Shown: piece by piece, positions 10,074 to 23,165 of the stretch
How the letters are laid out: each line of letters opens with the position of its first letter
Numbering within the stretch: the stretch's first letter is position 1
Source: Parus major
Taxonomy: Eukaryota; Chordata; Aves; Passeriformes; Paridae
NCBI RefSeq assembly: GCF_001522545.3
Contig: NC_031776.1
Span: 35,748,452 to 35,812,451 of the forward strand
Reading direction: 5' to 3'
DNA: 64,000 bases
Program-made: the position numbers and the translations under genes
The notes under the pieces: generated by a model
What the model saw: only the letters and a program-made list of their open reading frames with translations
Database searches by the model: none
What the model was told of the DNA's origin: nothing

Positions 10074-12075
10074 CCCAACCCATTCCAGGATTCTCTGGTG
10101 ATCCCATAATTACCTTCATCCTTCTGCTCCATGAAGGATTTTTCCATATGAAAGGATTTTTTTTCTCCAGTGGGAAAACCATTTCCAGGAACTCCTTAGT
10201 CAGGTGGAAGTTGGCTCCCACATTTTGGGCCATCAGATTTTTCCTGGTTTTGCCTCTAAGCACAGATTGCTCCTGAATTCAATTTTCTGGGAATAACGAT
10301 CACAAACTCAACGAGGCCTCCAAGAGCTCTGTGGCCTCATAGGAATTCCTGTAAATAATTCACAATAATTCACAATAATCTCAGTACTGAGGGTTTTTTT
10401 AATCTTGGGAATTCCATTCCAGAGCTTTTGGGAATGGCAGGAAGACCCTAAAAAACTGAGGGGCAGAGGGAATTGGCTGCAACAATTTAAAAAATGACAT
10501 TTCAGGAGGGAAAATCTGGTTTTTTTTTCCTGGGTTGGATGATTTCTTTTTGTTTTCACTGGAAAGTGAAGAAATTTTGAAATGAAGATTTTAAACCTCA
10601 TAAAATGTCTCTGCTTTTGGGAAAGGATTGTTTGGGATAAACCCCAATAAATCTCCTGAAGGTTCAAGGATGCAACCTGGGCACGTGAAAGGATTTGATC
10701 TTGGATTTTACTTTATAAAATCAAAGAATTCCAAGAATGGAGAATTAAGGATGAATTTAAATCGTTTGGATGCACCAATCCCTTCGTTATCGCGATTTGG
10801 GATTATTTCTAATGGGGAATTAAATATGCAAATGCTGGTAATGCAATGCACAAAGAGGCACTTGGCAGAAGAAATATGGAATTTAAGAGGGAATATCAAT
10901 TTTTTCCCTTTGCTTCATCGTTTTTTTTTCAATGGAAAACCCTGCTTGGATTTGATGTTAAATGCTGATTTTGTAGGAAAAACGTGCTACAGAGAAAAGA
11001 ATATTAAAATTCACCACATGTTTTTTTGGCAGTATTAATGACTGTACCAAAATCCCACCTTAATTCATTTATATAGAATGAATTTTTATATTAAATATTT
11101 TCAGGTATTGGCTGAGTTTTCAGATCTCTGTCTGAAGAACTTAAAAAAGTATTATTTGATTTGATAAAACCAATCTTCAGTGATGTTTTTATCTCATTTT
11201 GGGTTCAAATGTTGTAATTTGAATATGTTCCAATTTTCTTTCGATAAAACCAATTTTCACTGATGTCTTTATCTCAATTTGGGTCCAACTGTTGTAATTT
11301 CAATTACAGATGTAATTTAAATGTGTTCCAATTTTCTTTTGATAAAAACGATTTTCAGTGATGTTTTTATCTCAGTTTGGGTTCACAGATGTTGTAATTT
11401 AAATATATTCCACTTTTCATTGCCTGAATTCACCCCAGAACTTCGGGAATGATGTTTCTGTAAATCCATGAATTTTTGAAGCTGAAAATATTTCAGAAAT
11501 AATGGCAAATCCATCAATTTGTGCATTTAAATGTATTTTTTATGATATATAAATGCGTGTAATATGATTTTTATTTACATTGCACTGGACAGCCTATAGA
11601 AAGTTTATTTTTAAAACTTAAATCCTGATAAATTCTTCATTATTCTGTGTTTGGATGTTTTCTGATTGCTGTGTAACTGCTTTAAATCTTCTCCAGAAAT
11701 GGCACTTTTAATAAAAAATATTCAAATATTTTCTGGTGGAGAGCATTTCTGGCGACAAATATTGCTTTGTAAAATCTCAGTTTAAATTAAATTCTGCCCT
11801 GACTTCAGCATAATTTAAATTTCATCTTCTTTGCTGTATCCCAGCAATATTTTTGGAAATATTTACCCTCCCTTTTTGAGGGTAATTTATCCTGTTAGAG
11901 ACACTCCATGCCCAGAGATATCTGAAAGGCTTGAAGAAACTGAATTTTATTTGCATTTTAAATCTGATTTTACATATCAATTATAGTATAAATTTAATTA
12001 TTCACATTAATAATCACTATTAAATTGCTATTAATAAAACGAATAAATAAAATATAACTAGTTAATATTTTATTA
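10074..12075. other. Non-coding downstream region of LYPD6B
   Basis: AT-rich unique sequence holding a three-copy tandem duplication (11161-11418) and a late AATAAA (11710-11715). It could be a distal 3' UTR. No coding potential recognised. Confidence 0.5.
11161..11418. repeat. Three-copy tandem repeat of about 80-98 bp
   Basis: Copies start at 11161, 11241 and 11339, each with 'gataaaac/acg-attttcagtgatg', 'tttatctcattttgggt', 'tgttgtaattt' and 'ttccaattttctt'. The middle copy carries an extra ~18 bp. Confidence 0.9.
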
Positions 12076-12179
12076 NNNNNNNNNNNNNNNNNNNNNNNNN
12101 NNNNNNNNNNNNNNNNNNNNNNNNNNNNNNNNNNNNNNNNNNNNNNNNNNNNNNNNNNNNNNNNNNNNNNNNNNNNNNN
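12076..12179. other. Assembly gap (104 N)
   Basis: A run of N directly before an (ATT)n microsatellite, which probably caused the assembly break. Confidence 0.99.

Positions 12180-12257
<78 letters not shown>
12180..12257. repeat. (ATT)n microsatellite
   Basis: About 26 uninterrupted ATT units next to an N gap, so the true length is a minimum. Confidence 0.98.
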
Positions 12258-13501
12258 TTGCTTTGTAGGATTTTTTAAATGTTTTGTGGGGTTTTTGTGG
12301 GTTTGGTTTTTCCACCTTATTAATGGTGTTGGGATATATTTGGGACAAGAAGAATTGGGAGAATTTCTGAAGAAGCAAATTTAATATGCAAAAAAAATTC
12401 AAATCCATTTTTAGATGAGGTACCAAAGTCAGAAATGAAAGCTGTAATTAAATTAAGGTTTTGTTTTACACCAGAAAAGCAAATTTTAGGCTTCTGGGTC
12501 ACTTCACACCTCTCAAGGTGAGGTTAGGAATTGGGGACAGAAGAATTTTTGCCTTAGGACTTTCCCTGGATTGGGATATTGCAAATCCCAGCCTGATTTT
12601 TGGGATCACTTGGGGATCAAGGCTGGCTCCTGTCTGTGCCTTGGTGCTTCCTGAAATTTGGTTAAAAAATTCAAAATCCTCTTGAAAAGCACATTTTTTT
12701 AACAATTAAAATTAACATTGGTCACCATCTCTGGGCAGCTTCAATTTTATCTTCTCATCATTTCTGAGGAAATGTTCTTCTACTTTCCACTCGAGGAAAT
12801 AGAAAGAATAAACTGAATTTTCTATTTTTGAAACTGTGATTTCACACAACCCCACCAGGATATCAGAGCTTGGCAGCCACTGTTCCTTTTGAAACCCCAA
12901 AATTGTCCTTTGCTCTTTGCACTTTGTCTCCTTGGAGGATTTTTTAAACTAAATTTAGTTTAGAGGAACAGAATTTAATTATAGAATATAATTATTACAT
13001 TACAGAAATAGAATTTAATCATCATTTTGAGGGAATATAATTTTATTATCATTCCTTGGTAAACCACTTTGTGCAGGCAAGTTTCAAAGGGCTGCTTGAA
13101 CCCAAATTTGGTTTTCTTTTGGTGTTTCCTTCAGTTTGGTGCTGGGTAGTTTTCCATAGTTGGAAAATTGGGGAATGTCAGAGAATCCCAGACTGGTTTT
13201 AGAAGAGACCATAAATCTCATATTTATTTCTGATATATCCATATATATATATATATATATGGATATTTATTATTCTGGAGCAGCCAGATTTTTCCTAAAT
13301 GGAATTATCCAGTATTTATGAATTCAAAGTTGTGATATTACTCTAAATCCATCTATGGGGAGATAATAAAATTAAACATAATTAGCTGGGGAGTAATGAG
13401 ATTCAAAGGTTCTGGGGAACACCTGATCATTATTTTCATGTCAGTGAGAGAAATTTCCACCCTCTGCGACTTCCTTCTGTTCAGGGAGAAAATGCTGGGA
13501 C
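12258..13501. other. Non-coding sequence, nothing recognised
   Basis: AT-rich unique DNA with a short (TA)n at about 13236-13260. No exon-like reading frames. Confidence 0.5.
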
Positions 13502-14139
13502 TAATCCAGGTTTAAAAGTTTGACAAATCCAGGTTTAAAAGTTTGACAAATCCAGGTTTAAAAGTTTGACAAATCCAGGTTTAAAAGTTTGGCTACTCCA
13601 GGTTTAAAAATTTGGCTAGTCCAGGTTTAAAAGTTTGACAAATCTAAATTTAGATGTTTGGCTAATCCAAGTTTAAAAATTTGGCTAATCCAGATTTAAA
13701 GATTTTCCTAGTCCAGGTTTCAAAATTTGACAAATCCAGGTTTAAAAGTTTGGCTAATCCAGGTTTAAAAACTTGACAAATCCAGGTTTAAAAGTTTGAC
13801 AAACTCAGGTTAAAAATTTGGCTAGTTCAAGTTTAAAAATTTGGCTGGTCCAGGTTTAAAAGTTTGAGAAATCCAAATTTAGCAATTTGGCCAGTCCGGG
13901 TTTAAAAGTTTTACAAATCCAAGTTTAAAAGTTTGACTAATCCAAGTTTAGGAATTTGGCTAATCCAGGTTTCAAAATTTGACAAATCCAAGTTTAAAAG
14001 TTTGGCTAATCCAGATTTAAAGATTTTCCTAGTCCAGGTTTCAAAGTTTGACAAATCCAAGTTTAAAAATTTGGCTAATCCAGGTTTAAAAATTTGACAA
14101 ATCCAAGTTTAAAAGTTTGGCTAATCCAGGTTTAAAGTT
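13502..14139. repeat. About 21-bp minisatellite
   Basis: About 30 diverged units built on 'aatccaggtttaaaagtttg' plus 'gct' or 'aca'. Two unit types ('ttggct' and 'ttgaca') are interspersed, and longer blocks recur, for example 'ccagatttaaagattttcc' at two places. That suggests higher-order duplication. Confidence 0.95.
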
Positions 14140-14502
14140 TCTCTTTAACTCCAGCCCTAAATGTCAAACCTCAGCGCTGCCAGAGGGTTCGGCTGAGTGA
14201 CACGCAGCTCACAATTTATTTTTCTGGAATTTATTCCTTTCTGGGGGTGAATTATTTCCCCCAGTGCCTTTTTCTGCTGCTGCAGCCATAAATAAACTCT
14301 GCAGTCACATAAAACATGTCAAGATCCCCCAGCCTGGCTCCTGACACAGCAATTCCACTTTTCTTCACGAGGACTATTAATAGTTCCTAATGACTGAAAG
14401 CTCTAAATCACAGCTGGGGCTGAGTGTTTTCAGCAGCTGAAATGTTCAATTCTAAAACTGACATTAACATTTTACAATCAGAATATCCCAAAATATCAAA
14501 GA

Positions 14503-14598
14503 CCATAAAATCCCAGAGTGGTTTGGGTTGGAGGGACCTTAAAGTCCATTTTATTGTAGGGCAGGGACACCTTCCACAATCCCAGGTTGCTCCAGATG
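14503..14598 (-). mobile_element. CR1 LINE 3' tail fragment, antisense
   Basis: 'aaaatcccagagtggtttg' and 'ggttggagggaccttaaag' lead to 'gggcagggacaccttccac' and 'cccaggttgctccaga'. This is the antisense CR1 end. Confidence 0.8.
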
Positions 14599-15491
14599 TC
14601 AATTTCCCCTTTATTCCCCTAATTTTAAGCAAAATATTCAGGGATTTAAAAATATTATTCCTATTCTAACTTGTGGAGAGGCCAAGCCATCAGGTTTCTC
14701 TGCCTCCAGCATCTCTGTTTCAATTTTATTTAAATTTTCAAAAGCTCCTGGGATCTCCCCTCTGAGCATTCCTGAAAAGTTTTGGGTTAGGCTGAAATGT
14801 CACCATCAATGACCTTTGTAATTTCATTTCATGGGCTTTATATTTTTAATTCAAATGTTCTATTTCCTTATAATCCATTTTCTTAATACCTCTTTGTATT
14901 AAACTTCTTTCAGGCCAGACAGGGAATTACAAGGAAAACTCCAGAAAAATATCAGCTGCACATTTTTGCATCAAAAATTGGTCTTGGCCCTTTGTGGCTG
15001 TAAATGAAACTTGAAAGGTCTGGGGGCTTTAAAGGAGAACTGAAATAGAAATTTCTTAATGGGAACAGGGAAGATTATTGTTGTTAGGCTCAAATTAGAC
15101 CTAAGAAAAAGAATCTAAAGTAAGAGTGGAAAAAAAGGGAAATCTTGCTGGAAAAGGAGGATTGGGAAGATGCAGGAATAAGTGAAGGAGCAAGGAAAGG
15201 TGGGGAGCTGGTGGTGCCTGAGCTGTCCCTGCACAGCCTGGGGAGAGAGAGACTCTGGAAGAGGCAATTACAGGGAAATTTGGGAATTATGGCAGAGGAG
15301 GAAAGGTGAAATACGTGAAGAAACTCAACTTGTGGAAATGTTCCTTAAAGCCAGTGGTGGGAAATGAAAATGCCCAGGGATTCATCCTGGAATTCCAGGG
15401 TGGGAACTGGATGTGAAACCTGAAACTACTTCAGCTGGGACAGGGAGAGAAGAGCTTTGGGAAGGTGAGAGAGTGGGGGTCCTGGTTGTGA

Positions 15492-15834
15492 CTGGGATCT
15501 GGGTTTGCACATCCCAGTTTGGGATCTGGGATTGTACATCCCAGTTTGGGATCTGAGTTTGCACATCCCAGTTTGGGATCTGAGTTTGCACATCCCAGTT
15601 TGGGATCTGGGTTTGCCATCCCAGTTTGGGATCTGAGTTTGCAATCCCAGTTTGGGATCTGAGTTTCCACATCCCAGTTTGGGATTAGGTTTCCCCATCC
15701 CAGTTTGGGATTAGGTTTGCAATCCCAGTTTGGGATCTGGATTTGCACATCCCAGTTTGGGATCTGAGTTTGCAATCCCAGTTTGGGATATGAGTTTCCA
15801 CATCCCAGTTTGGGATTAGGTTTGCCCATCCCAG
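15492..15834. repeat. 26-27-bp minisatellite with a self-complementary core
   Basis: Twelve full copies of a unit built on 'catcccagtttgggatctg' followed by 'agtttgca', plus partial ends. Each unit contains ATCCCA-GTT-TGGGAT, which can fold into a 6-bp stem with a 3-nt loop on either strand. Confidence 0.95.
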
Positions 15835-16561
15835 TAATGCCAACACTCAGGGGAGCAGAGAGTGCAGCTGGTGCTGCTCCCAGACACTTTAATTCCAGCA
15901 AAAGCTTTATCCAGAGGGAATTCCTGCTCTCCAGCAGGATGCTGGCTCTGCACAGGGAGCAGGACAATTTCCCATCTGTCAGCAGCCCATCCAGAGCTGT
16001 CATTATCCCTCAGCTTCCCTGCAACCTGTGGAATTTGCTGTCCTAAGGCGAGGAATTTCCGAGCTCCCCGATGTGACCCCCGGCCCTGGCTGCCATTCAG
16101 TCCTGTAAATCTCTCTGCCCTCAATCCAGCACTGCCAGATGATTTTGGAGATAGTAAAAGTGGCTGGATTTCAGTGGGTTTGGGTTTTTTTTTGTTATTT
16201 TACTGTTGGGGAGAAAAAAAAAATAAAAGTGGGAAGTAACTCTTTGGAGAAGGGTATCAGTGGTTTGGATAAAAGGATCTGATGGATTAAAAAAAAGAAA
16301 AAGTTTCCATAAATATCCAGAGTGCTGCTGAAACAGAGCCTAAACAGCATTCCAGGCATCTTTAGGTCCATCAGGGTGTCTCATCCCAGAGCAGCTCCAT
16401 CCCTCTGGCCTCCCTCTGATGGAGGCTCCAGAACCCTCCTTGTCTTCATTCCCTTCATTTCTCCACCTCCTTCCCATCTGCCATTCGATTATTCCAATTT
16501 TTTGGCTTTTTCTTTTCATTCTGATGAGGCTGGAAGCTTTGAAACCCAACAGAAATACTTG

Positions 16562-17428
16562 CAGGCTCATTTCAGGCTCTTTTTGGGCTCATTTCTGCCT
16601 CTTTTTTGGCTCCTTTTGGGCCCTTTTGGGCCCTTTTCAGGCTCTTTTCAGGCCCTTTTCACTCCCTTTTTAGGCCCTTTTCAGGCCCTTTTCAGGCTCT
16701 TTCTAAGCTCTTTTTAGGCTCTTTTTAGGCTCTTTTTAGGCCTTTCTCAGGCCATTTTCAGGCCATTTTTAAGCTCTTTCCAGGCTCTTTCTAGATCTTT
16801 TTCATCCTCTTTCCAGTCTCTTTTTGGGCCCTTTTCAGGCTCTTTCTAAGCTTCTTTTAAGCTCTTTTTAGGCTCTTTTTATGTCTTTTTCATGCCCTTT
16901 TTAGGCCATTTTTAGGCTCTTTTTAAGCTCTTTTCATCCTCTTTCCAGTCTCTTTTTGGGCCCTTTGCAGGCCTTTTTCACTCCCTTTTTAGGCCTTATT
17001 CAGGCTTTTTCTAAGCTTTTTTTAGGCCTTTTTCAGGCTCTTTTTAGGCCATTTTTGGGCTCTTTTGAGGCCCTTTTTAGGCTCTTTTCAGCCTCTTTCT
17101 AGGCTCTTTTTGGGCTCTTTTCACTCCCTTTTTACGTCCTTTTCAGGCTCTTTTTAAGATCTTTTTATGCTCTTTTCAGGCCTTTTCCAGGCCCTTTTTA
17201 AACTCTTTCCAGGCTCTTTTTAGGCTCTTTTCAGCCTCTTTCTAGGCTTTTTTCAGGCTCTTTTAATGCCATTTCCAGGCCTTTTTTAGGCTATTTTCAG
17301 GCCTTTTTTAGGCTGTTTTCAGACTTTTTTTTCTGGGCTCCTTTCAGGCCTTTTTCAGGCTCTGTTAAAGCTCTATTCAGATTCTTTTAAAGCTCTTTTT
17401 AGACTCTTTTTAGGCTCTTTTTAGGGTC
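16562..17428. repeat. About 11-bp pyrimidine-rich minisatellite (AGGCTCTTTTT type)
   Basis: Some 80 diverged units such as 'aggctcttttt', 'aggcccttttc' and 'gggctcttttc'. The + strand is strongly CT-rich with G only in the 'agg/ggg' step. No stable reading frame. Confidence 0.95.
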
Positions 17429-20400
17429 TGTGGGCTCTGGTTCCCAAATCCCAGATATATTCAGCAAGGACACGTGGGCTTTATCTGCTTTTTTCCCTGG
17501 CCAAAGCTGGGGGCCAACATCTCTCAAAAAGGGAAGAATTAATGTGGGGCCTCAGGCTAAAATCTCTCAGGTTTCCTTCTCCCTCACAAAGTGAAGCAAA
17601 AGGATCCATCTGCCAAAAAAAAACACAAAAAACCAACCCAAACTTCAGAATAAACTGGGAGGGTTGTAAGGAAAACCACTGTGGAGGAGGGAGGGGGGGA
17701 AAAATAATCTATTTTTGTTTTATTCTCAAGGCTTGCTTTGGTTTTTTCACCAGGAATTGTCTCTGAAGGTTAAATAATAAAATTAAATAGAATATTTTTT
17801 CCAAATCAAATTTGTTTCTCCAAACTGCAAGTTCTGGTGTTTTGTGCCTCTTTTATGGGATTTTATTAGGGATTTCTGGTCCATTTAACCAGATTTTACC
17901 TCACCCTGATGTCCAGATCCAGTTTTTTCAATCCCTGATACTCCCAAGGATTAAACAGTAATTTGACCTCTGGAAAAGCTTCTCCTCAAAAAGATTTTGT
18001 GGAAAAAATCCCTAAAATGAGTGGTTTGAATGCTTGGGTAATTCTAGTTATTCTCCTGCAGTTGCACTGTGTAATTCTGTCTATGTTTGCTCTCTCTAAA
18101 GTCATATTTGTGTGTCAGAGGGGATATATTAGAAGGCAATAAACCTGGTTTAATTAACAATTAATAAATTTAATTTTACATTATGAATGTTAACAAAAAA
18201 TGTTCATAAAAAATAATGTTAAAATGTTAATAATGTATTATAAACAGATAAATATAAGACATATTTTATATCTAAGAACATTAAATAACTATAATTGGTA
18301 TAAAATTTATAATAATAATATAGAAATGCAATATATAAATAATCTATAAATAATTATAAAATAAATAAAAATGTTTAAAATGTTAATCAGTTTTAAGATA
18401 ATTAAGCCAGGGGCCACAAGAAGCTGGACATGTTTGTCATCCCAGCCAGTTTTGTGTAACTGCTGGCTTTATTTAAAAATATTTAAAATAAAATATTTAA
18501 ATAAAAATATTTTAAATTTAAATTCTGAGACATTAAAGGGCCAAAATGTCCTTTGTGAACTAGAGAAGGGAGGGGGTGACTAAAATTCTCCTCACTTTCA
18601 ATAACAAACAGGTTGAATTTTGAAGTTCCTGGAGTTTATATTTTACAGTAACCTTAAAACTCCCCCAAAATATCAAATCCACCTTTCCAGGCTGGTCCGT
18701 GGTCTGTAAATCAGGGAGAAAATTTGGAATGTTGCCCAGGGAGAGTAAAAATCACCATAATTTCTATTAATCCACAGGGTTTTATTGCTGAAGCTGCCAG
18801 AGGTGCATGAAGAGCAGATTTTGGAGTAGTTTAAGCTGTTGACTGATCCTGCCTGGGTTCAAAGGGGAGAACCAGCAGGAACACGAAATTCCTGGCAAAT
18901 AAACCCAGAGCAATTTGTCTCACATGAAAAGCTTGGCTGGCTTTGTCCCCCTGCCTCTGATTGTCCCCAGCCTCCACCCAACAACACAATTTTCACCCAA
19001 AATCCAGTAAAAACTACCAAGAAGGGGATGAATTTGAATTTTTTTTTGATTTTTATTTTTTTCTTCAGTTCCAATCCAAGGTCAAGGCGTGCTGGGGAAG
19101 AGCTGGGATGATCCCAAGGGATGGCAGAGCTGGATGTCACCCTGCTCCTGGGGGCAGGCACCTGCCTGGGAATTGAAGCTCGAAAGTGCACGGCAATTAC
19201 ATCAAATTTGCTCAACTTTTCCCCATATCCTCTGAAATCTAAGAGAGCAGGAATGTGCCATTGGACATTGGGATGATGGAACCCTCGATAGGCCTCAATG
19301 GCTCTGTGTTTCCTGCCTGGATCCCCTCAGCATTCCCATTGTTAGCCTGAACTCGATGAATTCACGGAGATGGAGCCCGTGGGAGGCTGTTTGCACACAG
19401 GGAATTGTGGTTTTCCTCCTGCCCAGCCACACCAAATCCATGTTTTTCGTTCTAATTAGAGATTGGATAATTTTCCCGATTTTATTTATAACCTGGAATG
19501 CCTTTTAAGCCCTCAAACCTGCTCCTGGTGGGGAGGGGTGATCCCAGAGCTGCTGATTTCCCAAAGTGGTGTAACCCTAGCGTTGGGCACTGATAGGGGG
19601 CAACAATGGCGTTATTCATGACGGGTTCAGGGACCGAAAATGAGTTTGAAGTGGCTGAAAACAATGAAAGGGGCTGCCCTGCTGGCTTGGGGGAGATCAG
19701 GGCTGGGCTCTGCTCCACAAGGATGGAGGAAAAGGGATTTGGTGGGGGGAAAATGGCATTTTTCATTCCAGGGAAGCAAGATCCACTGCTGGCTGTTCAG
19801 CGGTTTCCTCAGTGAAAATCAGATATGTTAAATATATTTCTGTATTTAATGATATGCTGGACCAATGTATATTGGTGTTAATCCTTTGTGCTTCCAAGCA
19901 GCTTTTCCCTCCACCCCTTCCCGTTTGGGATCTTGGTTCTTTGGGAGGTCAGAGCCAAAACTCCTGATTTCGCTCTGGATGATGGCACCACCTCTGCCTT
20001 CCCTCTCGCTGTGAAATCCAGGCTGGATCCTGAAGGTATGAGTTCCAAAAATCCACGGGAACGAGAATTTCCTTTCTGTTGGCAGGTTTGGGGCTCAAAC
20101 TCCTGGAGGAAGGAGAGGGCCTGAGCATCTCCCCCATGGAATTCCACGCCACAAGAAGTTTGTGTTTAGTTAAGACCAGCTTTGCACAGGCTCTGGCTTT
20201 GCAGAAATGTGTTTTGGTCAGGGCCTAATTTACAATCTAAAGGGAAGAATAAAACCCCCTCTTTGACAGTTCACTGGAAATTTCCAGGAGATTTTTGGAA
20301 TAAAAGTTTTTCAACACTCCCCAGAACCTTCACCTATGAATCAATTCAGGCTGAGGGAAGGATTTTTAAATGTGAGCAGTGTTTGATTATGGGACAACCT

Positions 20401-20771
20401 CTCCCTCTCTTAAAATGCCCCTCCACTTGAGGAAAATAGGATTGACTCCTAAATCTTGCAAGAATACTTCCATAAATTCCCCCACTCATATGATATCACC
20501 CATAAATCATTTTGCAGGAGCAAATTGCTCTTGGAGGCATTTTGTTTCATGTTCCCCTTCCCCCCCTCCAGTTTCTGCCATCAATCATGAAGACAGTGAT
20601 CTCTTTCCAGCCTTTCAGATTAACAAGATAAATTATTCACTAATGTGTTGGAAAAACAAGTTAGAACTCCCAAAGACTGCTTGGAGTGTCCTGCACCCCT
20701 GGAAAAGGGCTGGGACTGCTGAGCCTTGTAAAGTTGCTCTCAAAGTCTGGTTTGAGGAGTTTTTGCTGCAC
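17429..20771. other. Non-coding sequence, nothing recognised
   Basis: Mostly unique DNA. The 18130-18530 part is A/T-rich low complexity. No exon with both a frame and a recognisable domain. Confidence 0.45.
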
Positions 20772-20882
20772 TTGGAGTGTCCAGGGCCAGGTTGGATGGG
20801 GTTTGGAGAACCTGGGATGGGGGAAGGTGTCCAAGGGAATGGGATGAGCTTCAGGGTCCTTTCCTACCCAGCCCATTCCATG
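20772..20882 (+). mobile_element. CR1 LINE 3' tail fragment
   Basis: 'ggagtgtccagggccaggt' followed by 'gaacctgggatgggggaagg' and 'gagcttcagggtcctttcc'. A sense CR1 end, diverged at the tip. Confidence 0.75.
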
Positions 20883-21287
20883 TCCCTTGTCAACATCTAA
20901 GGAACTTTTCCCTCTGATTCTGTCAGGAAATGTCTGTGGGTTGAACAGCTCCCACCCCCAGACTTTTCTCTGAGGTTGTGAGGTTTGAGCTCTGCTCCTT
21001 CTCCTTCCTCCCTCTGATGTTTTTCCTTCTCTTCTTCCTCTCCCCTTTCTGTTTCTCTTTTTCCTGCCCTGTCCTAAATCCGTGACATGGGAGGATGTGG
21101 GCAGCAGGCTCTGGAGAGCAGGAGAGGGAGGTGGAACTCAGGGAAAAGCAGGAGGAAGAATGTGAGCCTGAAGGAATTGGGGAAGATCAGGATCACCAGG
21201 GCTCTTCTCCCCTTCCAATGAATCTGCTCCAGTTTCCAGCTGGACTGAACTGGACTGAATTCCAACCTAAACCCACGCTGGGAGCAA

Positions 21288-21418
21288 GGAATGGTTTGGG
21301 TTGGAAGAGACCTTAAAATTCATCCCATTCCACCCCTGCCATGGACAGGGACACTTCCACTCTCCCATGGTGCTCCAAACCCCATCCAGCCTGGCCTTGG
21401 GCACTTCCAGGGATCCAG
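21288..21418 (-). mobile_element. CR1 LINE 3' tail fragment, antisense
   Basis: 'atggtttgggttggaagag', 'cattccacccctgccatgg', 'gtgctccaaaccccatccag' and 'cctggccttgggcacttcc' match the antisense CR1 tail. Confidence 0.85.
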
Positions 21419-21900
21419 AGGACCTTGGGAGCTTCATCTCATTCCCATTCCTGATTAAAATCCTTGGCTCTCCCATTTTTGAGCCACAGCTGCTGCTGTT
21501 TGCCAGAGCTTTAATGATCCTCGAAAAGAGAATTTTTTTATTTTTTTTTTTCAGCCGTTGAATTTTCCGTGGAATGAAGTCATCTTGGTGATGAGAATTT
21601 TTCTGGGATGAAAACAGTCCGGAGAAAATGAGTTTTCACTGTGCTATTTTAGGAACAGAATCATTCAAGCGGCAGCTAATGAGCTTGAAAACATGCCAAA
21701 AAAAATTATCAGCAGGAAAAGGTGCGAAAAGGGGTTTGACTCCCACAGGTTTCCACTTCCAAGGAAGCAGTAAATCACAGGCACCATTTGAGATTTGGAG
21801 CGAAGATTTGAAAAGAAATAATTAAATCTGAATTTTTAATACTCCGGGAAGAACCGCAAAAGCACGTTTTGAATTTTTTTTTAAGATACCTGTGCATTCC

Positions 21901-21980
21901 AAGAGGGGGGAAAAAAAAATTGGGAAAGCAGCACTTTTGCCAAAGGGGGGAAAAAAATTGGGAGAGCAGCAGTTTAGCAA
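21901..21980. repeat. Two-copy ~40-bp direct duplication
   Basis: Two adjacent copies of a G-run, A-run, 'attgggaaagcagca' module (21901 and 21941), differing at a few positions. Confidence 0.8.
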
Positions 21981-22525
21981 ATCCTCTGGAGTCAAGGGCT
22001 GGATTTGAGCGGGTTGTGCGGGTTGGGAGCGTTCTGTGTTGCCCAGTTACTATCGGGGAGCGTTTGTGGAGATCTCATCTCGCATTCCTCCCTGCTCCTG
22101 TGGATCTCTGCTGCTCCCAGCTGAGGGATTTATCTCTGCCCTGATGCAATTTTCCAGCTCCTCTGGTTTCTGTGAGGAGCAGACGGCTCGGCTCCGTGCC
22201 TGGGACACAAAAGGGTCCTGGGGAGGGAACAGAGAGGAGAAATTGTGTTTATCCTGCCTTATAAATCCATCCAAATATTACCAAATATTCCAAGAATTGC
22301 AGTATTCAGAAGGATTTATGAGAAAATATAAAGGCAATTTGGAAGGATTGGTGTTCTTGATTATAACACCAACCTGGTAGATGAGAGGATTCCTTGGAAC
22401 AGCTGTAATGCCACAGCTCTCATTTGAAATTCCCTAGAAATTGCTATTAATTTAGGGGAAAAAATGTGAAGTTGTTGTTATAAATATCATTTTTATATTA
22501 TATAATATTGTATATATGCAAGAGA

Positions 22526-22798
22526 TGGAGGGACAGGACACAGGCAATGGCTTCCCACTGGCAGAGGGCAGGGTTAAATGGGATATTGGGAAGGAATTCC
22601 TGGCTGGGAGGGTGGGGAGGGGCTGGGCTGGGATTCCCAGAGCAGCTGTGGCTGCCCCTGGACCCCTGTGAGTGCCCAAGGCCTGGTTGGACACCGGGGC
22701 TTGGAGCAGCCTGGGACAGCGGAAGGTGTCCCATGACAGGGGGACGGAATGGGATGAGCTTTAAGACCCCTTAGAACCAAAACCAGTCTGGAATTCTG
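22526..22798 (+). mobile_element. CR1 LINE 3' fragment (about 270 bp)
   Basis: A longer CR1 piece: 'caatggcttcccactggcag', 'gggatattgggaaggaattc', 'agcagctgtggctgcccctg', 'ggagcagcctgggacagcgg' and 'gagctttaagaccccttaga'. The same block order recurs at 27555, 40367 and 42098. Confidence 0.9.
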
Positions 22799-23059
22799 CT
22801 CAGAACCGCTTCCAGAGCAGGAACTCTCCGGTTAATGTCCCAGCTTTCCCCTCCAGCCTGGTTTGATGGCAGTGCCAGGAGCCCGAGGGGAGCCAGGAGC
22901 CAGCTGTGGCTCAGCACCAAGCTGGGTGAGGGGAACAAGGTGGGCACCTTCTCCTGGATCCCAGGGCTGAGTGAGGAAATGGCCCAGGGATCTGGGATCA
23001 AACCCTGCCAGCAGGACACTCAGCCTGGATTGCATCACTTCAATCTCAGAAAAACCCTC

Positions 23060-23165
23060 TGAGCTCATCAAGTGCAGCCACTGCCCAGGCCACCACTGAC
23101 CGTGTCCCCATGGCTCTGTTATCCCTGCAGGGATGGGGACTCCACCACTCCTGGAGCCTTGACAC
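23060..23165 (-). mobile_element. CR1 LINE fragment, antisense
   Basis: 'caccactgaccgtgtcccca' and 'atccctgcagggatggggac' followed by 'tccaccactcctggagcc' match the antisense of a CR1 subfamily tail different from the 'ccttccaaccc' type. Confidence 0.65.

Noticed and set aside
9302..10276. Several 230-280-residue frames crossing N
   Set aside because: They exist only because N codons contain no stops. The same applies to frames over 35544-36334, 40118-40366 and 54401-54754.
13502..14139. Regularly spaced repeats resembling a CRISPR array
   Set aside because: Units are contiguous, with no unique spacers, in a vertebrate genome; this is a minisatellite.
15431..16003. 190-residue - strand frame with a P-N-W-D-V-Q-T repeat
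   Set aside because: Translation of the hairpin minisatellite at 15492-15834; no non-repeat domain.
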